The position numbers and the translations under genes were made by a program. The notes under the pieces were generated by a model. It ran no database searches. It was not told the origin of the DNA and saw nothing but the letters and a program-made list of their open reading frames with translations. This document shows positions 10,466 to 19,094 of a stretch of 22,806 nt of DNA, in pieces. The stretch's first letter is position 1. Each line of letters starts with the position of its first letter. The stretch comes from Gonium pectorale (lineage: Eukaryota > Chlorophyta > Chlorophyceae > Chlamydomonadales > Volvocaceae): NCBI GenBank assembly GCA_001584585.1, contig LSYV01000033.1:611668-634473 (forward strand). Direction: 5' to 3'.

Positions 10466-11007
10466 GGCCGAGTTTTGTTGGAGCGTCTGCGAGGGCATTT
10501 GGCGAGTACGGCGATGAGGGGCCATATTTTATTCATCGAGGACCAAAGAGCATCATCGAAAACTGCACCGAAGCAATGGAGCAATCGCCGGCCGCGGAGT
10601 TTCAGAAGTCGCGGAACCTTAGCAAGTTTGCACTGGGTAAATGCAAACAGCATCATTCGTGCAGAGGAAATAAATGTCCGTGGAGTCGTTACTTTGATTT
10701 GATTGGGTTGTGTGCACGGATTCATTCAAATGCTTCATTCATCACTACCAAGCGTTCCGTGAAGTCCCCACTTCGAGCGCCTGGATCTTGTGTTCCTTGC
10801 CATCTGGGCGTTTGTGTACGGTATTGACATAGAGGTGAACATAGAGGTGAATATTTCGGGCTAAGTTTCGGCCGCCGGCACATAAGGCTGTGCATGAGGC
10901 GACGCCACGGCCAGCGTTGCCGTATGGCAATCTGCCTGCAAGGCATGCGGCATGCCGGCGAGGAGCGGCCCTCAGCGTGTGGCGGTGTGGGTTGAGCACG
11001 AGCCTGA

Positions 11008-11012
11008 TGTAA
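11008..11012 (+). terminator. Candidate poly(A) signal of the cyclase gene
   Basis: TGTAA, the dominant polyadenylation signal in Chlamydomonas-type nuclear genes, and the first occurrence after the stop at 10465. The assignment rests on the motif and its position only. Confidence 0.4.
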
Positions 11013-11580
11013 GTGACGTTGACACGTTTCATCTTGGCGATGGTGAAGGAGGTTATCAATTGTGAAGGGGGGCATCTTTAAAAATATACATGACCCGAAG
11101 TTGTGAAGTTCAACGCTGGGCACCAACAGCTACCATGGGCGTGTTGACACCAGTGACGGCAGCCTGAGGCGCCCTCGCCTTCCAAGACGACTGCGCACTT
11201 GGGCCGTTCCCACAGCCCTGCCACGCTGCATCCCGCAACGTCCCCTGGTCCCCATCGCCCCGTTGACGGATGTCGGGCTGCAGTACAAAACCCAACCCAG
11301 TCCACGGTAACTGCATTTGTGTTTACCGCATATTCTAAACAGTGCGCTATGTCGTTATAACAATATTGGTGGAATCATTGCTATTGCCGCAACCTTGTAT
11401 AACACCACGTACAACCTGACGACCTGCGCAGTAGCCAGGAACCTTTCCACACCAGTAAATGGTAGGTGAAGCACTCATCACGGCATCACATATTTACGAA
11501 CTACTGCGGCTTTGTTGAAGGAAACACTGCGCCACTGGCAATCATTCGTAACTGCATTGTTCGTGTTTTATATTTGGGCT

Positions 11581-11586
11581 TATAAG
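11581..11586 (+). promoter_or_regulatory. TATA-like element upstream of the protease gene
   Basis: TATAAG within a local AT-rich stretch, 97 bp upstream of the proposed ATG at 11683. The spacing suits initiation near 11610 and a 5' UTR of about 70 nt. No other core element was identified. Confidence 0.4.
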
Positions 11587-11682
11587 TGCAATAATATAAC
11601 AAACGCAGGAGTCGCGAAGCTAGCGTGAAGCGGAACAGTCAGCCTCAGCATTCGTGCTCACAATTCAAGCCACCCTCCCCTG

Positions 11683-14600
11683 ATGAGCTCTGCACGACTG
11701 AAATACCAAGGCAGCTCAACTAAAGGGGTAAGCAGAGGGTCCGTGCGTGGGCGAGTTATTTGCTGCTAGAACGCCGGACGCTAGGCGCTGCCCAGTCTGC
11801 TGCTAAAGCCGTAGCTCCATGTTGGCAGGACTTCGATGGTCTTGACGGCATCGAGGCCCCGGAAGGGGCTGTGGGCCACTGGCGTCCCCCCTACACCCTA
11901 CTCGCCACCATCGGCATTGTCATTGCCATAGTGTTCTTCGGAGGAGGATTCGGAGTAGGCTGGGCGGCCAAGCCTACCAAGGAGGCGGGTTTCATCGTGG
12001 TCGGCACGCAAGGGGAGAACGTGAGACAAACGTCCGGGGCGGGAAACTGGAGTGGAGAAGGGAAACGGGTCGGACTGCGTGACGCCGGACTGCCATACGG
12101 CAACACGTACGGAAGAGAGGGATGGACTCACACCCACACAGGGGGTAAAAAAGATGGGAAACGGGTTGCGTCGCGGACACCGAATCGCATACTGTACTCG
12201 ATGGAAGATTTTGTAGTGGTCTTGGCGTGGGTCAGCGGAAAACCTAGGTTCGGCATATCGCCATAGAAGGATCCCCGATAAAGCCGCGTCTCAACATTGC
12301 AGATACATACCGCCCAGCAGCGCAGGGGATGTATAGCGGACGCGGGGAGCTAGCCAGTGCGGTTTGCCGGTATTTTTCTGCCTGCACAGCAAGAGGTTTC
12401 GTCACCCTGCGCTCAAGCCTCACCCTGTGGCAAGCTGAAGCCCTAACGGCTGCCGGCTGCTTGCCAACCACCGCCCCACTGCCCACACTCCCTTTACAGA
12501 TCGCCCGCAGCCCCAATGTTAACATCATCCGGCCATTTCAGCCCATCCAGTACAACCAGAACATTCCCAACGACGCAGTGCAGACGTTCGACGACCAGAA
12601 CGCCGTACTCATCCCGGCGTTTCACGTGCTCACGCTGGTGGTGTCCACGCTCGGCGGTACGAATTACACGTACAGCCCCAACGTACTTCGGTTGTATGTC
12701 CAGTCAAAGTACCAAAACAGCCAGGACACGCTCGCAAAGATCTACAATGTTGCGCAGCGACTGCAGGTGAGGCAGCGGGTGCGGGTGGGCTACCACAGTC
12801 ACGATGTGGCACTGTGGGCTTGGTTCTGGGTCCTTTCGAGTACTGGTATGCAGTAGCATGCGTTCCATGCCTTTGACAGAAAGCATGCCCACGGTCTCCA
12901 CCAGTTGGCGTACAACGATGGCCAACCTTACCCGCATAGCGGGACCAATGCCGCGGCCAGCCGGGTCCTGAGTCCTACCATGCTTCCAATAGTATCATCA
13001 TCAGTGCAGCAGTGCCTTCCGTCGCCCTCCGTAGCGCATGAGGCCTCCACGCACTAACGCGCTTTTGGCAGCGTTGCGGTTGCAACCTCCACGTTGGCAA
13101 CCGGCCCACGAACACCAATCTACGTTATTGTCCTCTGCCCCTCAGATCTCGCCCGATTTTTTCAATGACATCTACGCCATCTCCACGGGGCTGGTGGACG
13201 TGTTTGGTTACGTCCGAGCCAATCAGGCCAAAGTGGTCGCGGGGCGGCGTCTGCTTGCTGCCAGCTCGGACCAGCCCTTGGCGGTGGACCTAGCTAAGGC
13301 CTTTGTAGGTCCCTTTCCGCAAATCCGTTCCGCTGACCGCTCTGCTAGCTGCCCGTCCCGCTCCCTGCTTCGTTGTCCGAGTCGCTGCCTGTTTCGCCGC
13401 CCAAGACGCAGCATCTGAACGCACCTGGGCGGCACCGCCTTCGTTGCTATCGCCCCCAACGCACAGCACCTGGCCCCGACTATGCAGCCTCGCGGCCCAC
13501 TTGCGCTGTGGGGCAGTGCTTGATATTGTTGGTCAATGTGGGTTCGGTTTTGTATTCCTCTGATGGAGGGCGGCTCCTGCACTGCCCCTGCCCCGTGCAG
13601 ATCCGGTCGGGTCTCCAGGCACCCGAGCTGCAGGGCGCGCTTGGCAACCTGGAACCGCTGTGGCCCCAGCTGGACGACCTCGTGGATCTTGTGTACGACA
13701 TCTTCGATGCCGTGCGGGGCATTGCGGCGCAGGTAGACGACATCGTGGCAAGCCAGGAGGCGTACCACAGCACGCTGGAGCCGCTGCAGGGCAGCGTGCA
13801 GCCATCCACGGTGGAAGTGTCGGCCGACCTGTCTGTCAAGGTATAGTCTCGCGGATGAAGGCTTAAGGGCAGCAGGTTACGGACGTGAGACAGTGTCGTC
13901 CGTGAAACGCGGTGGCCCAGGGTTTAAGAGCGTGGCACGGTGGTGTGGGTTTTAACTTTGCAGGGGCCGTGGTGTGGCGGATGGGCGACAACATCAATCA
14001 CGCGCATCTTGCGGTAGTAGCGTGCCCCTGGGGCGTACGGCTCTGGACTGAGTACCCCTGTACAAAAGCTGCGCGATCTCCTGAGATCCAACGCGCAACG
14101 TCGGTCGTGGCCCTCGCAGGTGCTTGCCAACCCATACTCGGCGAGTCTGATTGTGTCTATCGTTGAGGACGAGGAGGCCGAGGGTGCGCCCGCGACGGGG
14201 GCGGCGCAGGAGCCCACCGGGGAACAGCGCCGAATGCTGCAGCAACTCACCAACCCGCTGCCCGCGGGCTTCATACCGGCGCTACCCGCAGCACTGCCAT
14301 CGGTTCTGATTCCAACGGTTTGGCACATCGTCATGTACAGGTAACGCCCTTGCGCGGGTGCTCTCCATCAGAAAGCAGGGACACATGCTGTAGCCAGCCT
14401 CAACTGCCATGCGGAGCTGCGCGGGGGATGGTTGATGCCGCACAGTGCGTGAGAGTCCTTGGGGCTGCTCAATCAAGCCTGAAAAGTGTGCCCGCCTGCT
14501 GTCTTGGTTGCGGGAAATGGCGCTGAAGCTCCAGTCTCCCTTGGTGTGCAATGCCTCGGCTGGGCAACCTCCTACTCCTGACGCCATTTTCCATTCCCAC

Positions 14601-17546
14601 AGCAACGACGACGGCACGTACGGGCCGCCGGGCATAGAGCAGGCCTGCGACATGGTCCAGCGCATGGTCGCCATCGCGAACTCCCGCCTGGCTCCGACTA
14701 AGTTCCAACTGTTCATCAAAGAGTGCCGCAACAAGCCCAGGTACGCAGCGCGCCGGGAATGACTCCCGAGGTGGGCCCAGAGGCTCTGCAAGCTGCCTGG
14801 AGTGCCCTGTGTCCGGCCTTGCTGGTTTAGCGTCATGTCCGTTCCCGGGCGCTAGCCGGCGCGCCCGCCACTTGGTGTGTACCATGCGCATTCCGCCTGC
14901 TCATGGCTCTGTAGCTGCTCCCCTGCATGCTGCAGCTGCAGGAGGCATGCGCCTGATGTTGATCCTCTGGCGAGCCCAGGAACGCCTCCCAACCCTCCGT
15001 TCGGACGTCTGCTGCCTACCTGCCTTCCTGCCTGTTACCGCAGCTACCAGTACCTGGTCAAGCCCAGCCGCGTGGATTGGCTCGACTGCACGGCCACGTG
15101 CTGGATCTACGAGAACTGCGGAGACATGATCGAGCCAAGCGCCCAGGACTATCCACGCACCGTCAACATCTACGTCGCAGGTAAGACCCGGGCAAGGCAA
15201 TGTCCGTAATGCACGACGGGGATGCCCGTGCCATCTTGTGGCATGACCTGCCCTGCCTGCCACCTCTTCCACCGTGCCAGGCGACGCGCCGCCGTCGGAC
15301 TGCTCCGGCTACGGCTGGGCCCCCGGGGCCACCGACGATCCCATGTACGGTCACATTGGCTTCCCCTGGGCCACCGTCAGCACAAGTGCGTGGAGGGGGG
15401 GCGCGAGGGAAGGGGCGGGGATCGACAAGAGCAGTGCGCGGCGGCTGTGGGCTGAGCGACTACAGCTGCATGGGGAAGGCTTTCGGTAGGCCGCCAGCTG
15501 GTGGGGGCGCATCGCGTGATCCAGCTGGCTCGTCGCAACACCTGGCCTGATGGCGCGACGTCCAATGCCAGTACCGGCCCTCCCGGGGGGGCTTGTTTGC
15601 GGTAACAGGGCACTAGCCCCAGCAGCGCCTCGGATCACCTCTGCGCTGGGTATACTGCCTGACGCCGTACACGCCCTGCGCGCACCCTGGCCTGAGACCC
15701 GTATGCTCCGCAAGCCCTGAAAACCTGCGCATATGCTCCCCTGGCGGCGACCACAGGCAACCAAAACTCCCGCGGCGCCTACGAGGGTGGCGCTTTCGCG
15801 CTGGTTCACGAGATGCTCCACCACCTGGGGCTGCAGCACACCTATTCGGGTGTCAATTGCTCTGACGCCGACGCAACTGCTGACGTGCCCGACACACCCA
15901 TCACCTTCCAGTCCGTGTGGCGCCAGCCCTGGAGCTGGCGCGCCAGCCTGGCCTGCTCTGCCTACTGGAACAAGACCCTGTCCGGCAACTGGGACGAAGC
16001 CAACCGCCAGGCGTCGGTGCGCGTCGGTATCCCCTCGGGCGACGTCAACCCCGCCTTCGACTCGTGCCCCAACAACACGGGCAGCGACGAGATTGCCAAC
16101 TACCTCACGTACAGTTACGACGTGTGCTACCTGGCGCTCGGTCACCTGACTTCGGGTCAGATCACCGCTATTCACCAAATATCGGCGGACAGCAACCCCG
16201 AGCTGTACGCGTGGGGGCAGTACTACGCCAGGTTCCCGCCGCCCGGCGCGTTCCCCTCTCCCCCGCCGCCCGCCTCGTCGCCCCCGCCTCCGGCGGTCTC
16301 CTCTCCGCCGCGCTCCCCGCCGCCCTCTCCCCCGCCGCCCTCTCCCCCGCCGCCCTCGCCGTCGCCGCAGCCGCCGCCAGCGGCAGTGCCCAGCCCGAGC
16401 CCCAGCCCCAGCGCCAGCCCCGCCGGCCCGTCTTGCGCCTCCAGGACGCAGCGCGCGTGCACCTGTAAGGCCAGCTGGAACTACCTCGGGCCCACGTACC
16501 GCGACTGCGTCGTCGTGCCGGGCATGGAGAGCAGGGGCTTCTTCTGCGAGGTGGACCGCACCAGCGGCAACTGCGCCAACGCCCGGAATGGATGGTGGGT
16601 CGCACTCGTCAGCTCCGCCGCACGCGCGCACTGGCGGATTTACGGTGAGTATGCACCTAAGTGAGTGTTTCCCTAAAGGGGCGCTCGTCGCTCTTCCACC
16701 CATCCTGCAGGTGGGATTACTGCACTCCCTGCGTCAGCAGCGGCTCGACGCCCTCCCCGCCGCCGCCGTCTCCGCGGCCGCCCAGCCCGCAGCCGCCCAG
16801 CGGCAACGCCCCGCCGAACTGCGGCCCCGGCGCGCCCACAAAGACCGCCGGCCTCACCTGCGCCACTGGCCTTTGGAAGGTTACGGGAAGCAATATCACG
16901 TACAGCGGATGCGCCAATCCCAATAGGGACGTGCGGGGCGTGTGGTGCGCGCTGGCCAAGGGCCAAGCCACCGTGGCGGGCGCCGGCTGGGACTACTGCC
17001 TGGTACGTGCCTGGCGTCGGGGGCACGGAAACGCAGGGGATGCGGTCCTGGGCTCCAGAGCCACGCGCCCTCCGCATGTTGCCAGCGTTTCGTGGCACAC
17101 ACTTACCTGGAGTAAAGACACCGTCTTTGGCATGGCTGAAGTAAGTGCACCTGGCGGCTCCTGTCTGTCCCGCATGTGCTGCGTACAGCTTGCCTGCCTG
17201 TCACGCACCAACGCGCTGCCACCTCCACCTGTCGCGTGGCGGCCCGCAGGACGCGTGCAACGCCCTTGCGCCGTCACCCAGCCCCAACCCCAACACCGCG
17301 CCCGGCAACGCCATCACCTATCCGTACGATAAGCAGTGTCAGCGCGGCGTCACCGGCCTGCCCAGCACGTGTTCGTGCGCCGACAACTACAACATTGCGT
17401 TCCCCGACTTCAAAACCTCGTACAGCAGCCAGCGGGGCTGCACCGCCTTCAAGGAGACTAACGGGACAGGCATGTGCATCGTAACGTGCACGAACAACCG
17501 GAAGGCAAACAGGCAGCCATACCCCTGCGACTGCGCCAGCGCTTAG
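11683..17546 (+). CDS. Membrane-anchored M43 (pappalysin-type) metalloprotease with Pro-rich hinge and Cys-rich modules
   Basis: Predicted zinc endopeptidase displayed on the cell surface or released into the wall/matrix. Exon model: 11683-11727, 11829-12020, 12500-12766, 13146-13304, 13601-13840, 14120-14340, 14603-14740, 15044-15180, 15281-15385, 15757-16594, 16711-17002, 17250-17546; 2,931 nt, 976 residues, all phases agree. Order: short cytosolic N terminus, signal-anchor helix (about 37-62), a helical region of unknown function (80-360), catalytic domain (about 370-650) with HEMLHHLGLQH (519-529), Pro-rich hinge (about 660-727), then three Cys-rich modules. SNDDGTYGPPG precedes the catalytic core as in M43 enzymes. 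The first exon is short, and its ATG is chosen because no ATG lies in frame upstream of the anchor in exon 2; exon 2 may instead start at 11796. Substrate unknown; gamete or wall proteins would fit algal biology but this is inference. Confidence 0.9.
11892..11969 (+). other. N-terminal signal-anchor helix of the protease
   Basis: Twenty-six codons reading YTLLATIGIVIAIVFF followed by GGGFGVGWAA. An acidic stretch (DFDGLDGIEAPEG) lies before it and KPTKE after it. With no cleavable signal in front, a type II anchor with the protease domain outside is most likely, although cleavage after the helix cannot be excluded. Confidence 0.75.
15807..15839 (+). other. Zinc-binding active site HExxHxxGxxH
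   Basis: The eleven codons encode HEMLHHLGLQH: three zinc His residues, catalytic Glu, and the Gly typical of metzincins. The following TYSG...CSDADATADVPDTP matches the M43 stretch with 'D...DTP' after the motif. The expected Met-turn downstream, in NYLTYSYDVC at about 16098-16127, has Leu where metzincins carry Met. Confidence 0.92.
16233..16428 (+). other. Proline-rich hinge (PPSPPP repeats)
   Basis: About 65 codons dominated by Pro, Ser and Ala, with runs such as PPSPPPPSPPPPSPSP. They link the catalytic domain to the Cys-rich modules. Such (S)P-rich shafts are typical of volvocine cell-wall and matrix proteins and are sites of hydroxyproline O-glycosylation. The underlying DNA is a CCGCCCTCTCCC short repeat. 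A second, shorter Pro-rich run (SPPPPSPRPPSPQPPS) lies in exon 11 between modules 1 and 2. Confidence 0.85.
16434..17541 (+). other. Three C-terminal cysteine-rich modules, the first two fibronectin-II-like
   Basis: Module 1 (16434-16735, split by the intron 16595-16710) runs CTCKASWNYLGPTYRDC ... GFFCEV ... CANARNGWWDYCTPC. Module 2 (about 16850-17261, split by the intron 17003-17249) runs TCATGLWKVTGSNITYSGC ... GVWCAL ... GAGWDYCLDAC. Both share C...W...G..Y..C....(R)G.(F/W)C.......GW.DYC, close in pattern to fibronectin type II or kringle-like folds. Module 3 (about 17334-17541), with CSCADNYN ... GCTAF ... CIVTC ... CDC, is related but lacks the WDYC ending. A role in substrate or matrix binding is likely by analogy. 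Confidence 0.65.
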
Positions 17547-19094
17547 GCGAAGCGCCTTGCAGTTTGACAGCTAGGGGAGGGTGGGCGGTTGAGGCAGGGC
17601 GCTGAAGTGTCAGGGCATCGGGACCTGGCCAGCACGTGCCTGGTATGCCGTGACTGGGGGATCCTTCGCTAGCACAGCACAGCGTGCTTGGAAATGGACT
17701 GCCATGGTGGGTCGGGTGTTCTTGCGGGACTGGCCTTTGTGGCAATTTCAGCTGCTGATGCCGTTAGTTGGTTGGTTATTTGCCGCCTTGGGTGGTTGGG
17801 ACTGATGGCGCAGCTTCCGAAGCTTGTGCCGCTTCAGGGTTACACATAAGCGGGGGCTGTGTAGGGAGATAGATAGTTGACGAAGTCCACGCCGATGTCG
17901 CCGGGTTGTCGACGCATCTGGGTTGATCGCGAGCACAGGTGTGCTGTCTGCTGAATCCAATGGCATCAGGCTTAATCCCTAGCGTATGAGAATGTCCCCA
18001 ATGTCTGGGACCTTGCAAGCCTGCACTCGCACATGTATTTATGGGTGGTGCCTCATGGGATTGGTCATGGGCGAAATTCAATCAGTTGCGCGTTGGAAGG
18101 CGCACCGCCTGGGCCTTTACCGGTAGTTGCGCCGAAGTGTTGAGCTTGCTCCAAACATGTGCCAATGTTCGCTGTATCTAATGTTCGCTGTATCGAAGTT
18201 GCGGAGTGCACCAGGAATGGAGGGGTGCTTGCGCCAACTTGCGTGCCAGCGTGCAGGATTGTGAGACTGCTTGCATTGTGTGAGGGCCGTCGGGACTCTC
18301 CAACCGATGAGCAACTCTTGAGAGGCGTGAGGCCATCTGATATTCATCCGAACAACCGCGGCGTGGTGTGGTACATAGTACGGAGGAGGATTAAATCGCT
18401 TTCGCTCTCGTTCGCAAGTACCTCCCGCCCGCTTTCCTAGGTTCTGCGTATGGTCGTTGCATGCGGACAAGAATTTTAGCGGTGTAGGTGCTTGCGCCAA
18501 GTTTGCAACACGTTTCGTGCGACCAAGTGTGCGTCTGTTGATTAGGACGCACCGGTCCACGGGGCCCCGCGTGCGCTGGCCAATTGTAGCAATAGCACAA
18601 ACACGGCCAGCAACCCATGCAAGCAGCACTCTGCTTAATAGGATGTGTTTAATTGGCAAGTACATGGGCGATGCTCGGCGGCTTCTCTGGTTCGTGGTGC
18701 CCGGGCTCGACACCACGCGCCCGCGGGTCAGATGGGTCAGCTCCACTTCATGCAGTAACACTAGAATAGTGAAAGCATCTAAAAACAGGGATTTTTCAGT
18801 TGCATCTCCGCTTTAGCTTTGACACCAATGGAAGGGGAGCTGACATGCAACGTTCTAGAAGGTCCAGCCCCATAACTTGTTTCTTTAACGAAACATGCAT
18901 TCACCAGGGCATTTATCTTATCTGGGCACTCAAATAGCAATCCAATAGAATGCCCGAGGGAACGCGACCCTGGGGTGTTGTCGTGAATTCAATCTGCTAC
19001 TGTCATATTTCTGAGTCGTCTATTTCACACTATCGAGCTACACGGTGTTTATATCTATTTTAACCAAGCCCCGCTGCTGCGCGGGGCACACTCC
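17547..19094. other. Region without a recognised gene
   Basis: Protease 3' UTR and spacer. I found no TGTAA between the stop at 17544-17546 and 19000, so the poly(A) site of the protease gene is not located. The longest ORF is 214 codons on the minus strand (18117-18761); its product (rich in Arg and His, no family recognised) is judged a chance ORF. Just before the next gene, TTTATAT at about 19048-19054 is a TATA-like element about 45 bp upstream of the candidate ATG at 19095. Confidence 0.5.
18164..18195. repeat. 16-bp tandem duplication
   Basis: AATGTTCGCTGTATC(T/G) occurs twice directly in tandem (starts 18164 and 18180). It lies in the spacer and is most simply a replication-slippage duplication. 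Confidence 0.8.

Larger units (their letters stand above)
10466..11682. other. Cyclase 3' region and protease 5' region
   Basis: No further coding exon was recognised. The first TGTAA after the cyclase stop, the typical poly(A) signal of Chlamydomonas-type algae, is at 11008-11012, which would give a 3' UTR of about 560 nt. A 12-bp direct repeat (ACATAGAGGTGA, twice) lies at about 10828-10851. The part from about 11320 to 11620 is AT-richer and probably holds the promoter of the protease gene. Minus-strand ORFs of 68-136 codons here are not recognised. Confidence 0.5.

Noticed and set aside
10669..10676. AATAAA-like sequence after the cyclase stop
   Set aside because: Green-algal nuclear genes of this type use TGTAA rather than AATAAA, so it was not called a poly(A) signal.
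15351..16703. 450-codon ORF on the minus strand
   Set aside because: It lies opposite the M43 catalytic domain and the Pro-rich hinge. Its product is Gly/Arg-rich low complexity, the antisense of CCG/CCC repeats, and the + strand has clear domain motifs and splice sites.
1231..18640. CATGCAAGCAGCACTCT shared at about 1232 and 18616
   Set aside because: The identity is about 17 nt and does not extend on either side, so it is not supported as copies of one element.
18117..18761. 214-codon ORF on the minus strand in the spacer
   Set aside because: No recognisable domain and no clear third-position GC bias. It crosses the 16-bp slippage duplication. A lineage-specific gene cannot be fully excluded without transcripts.
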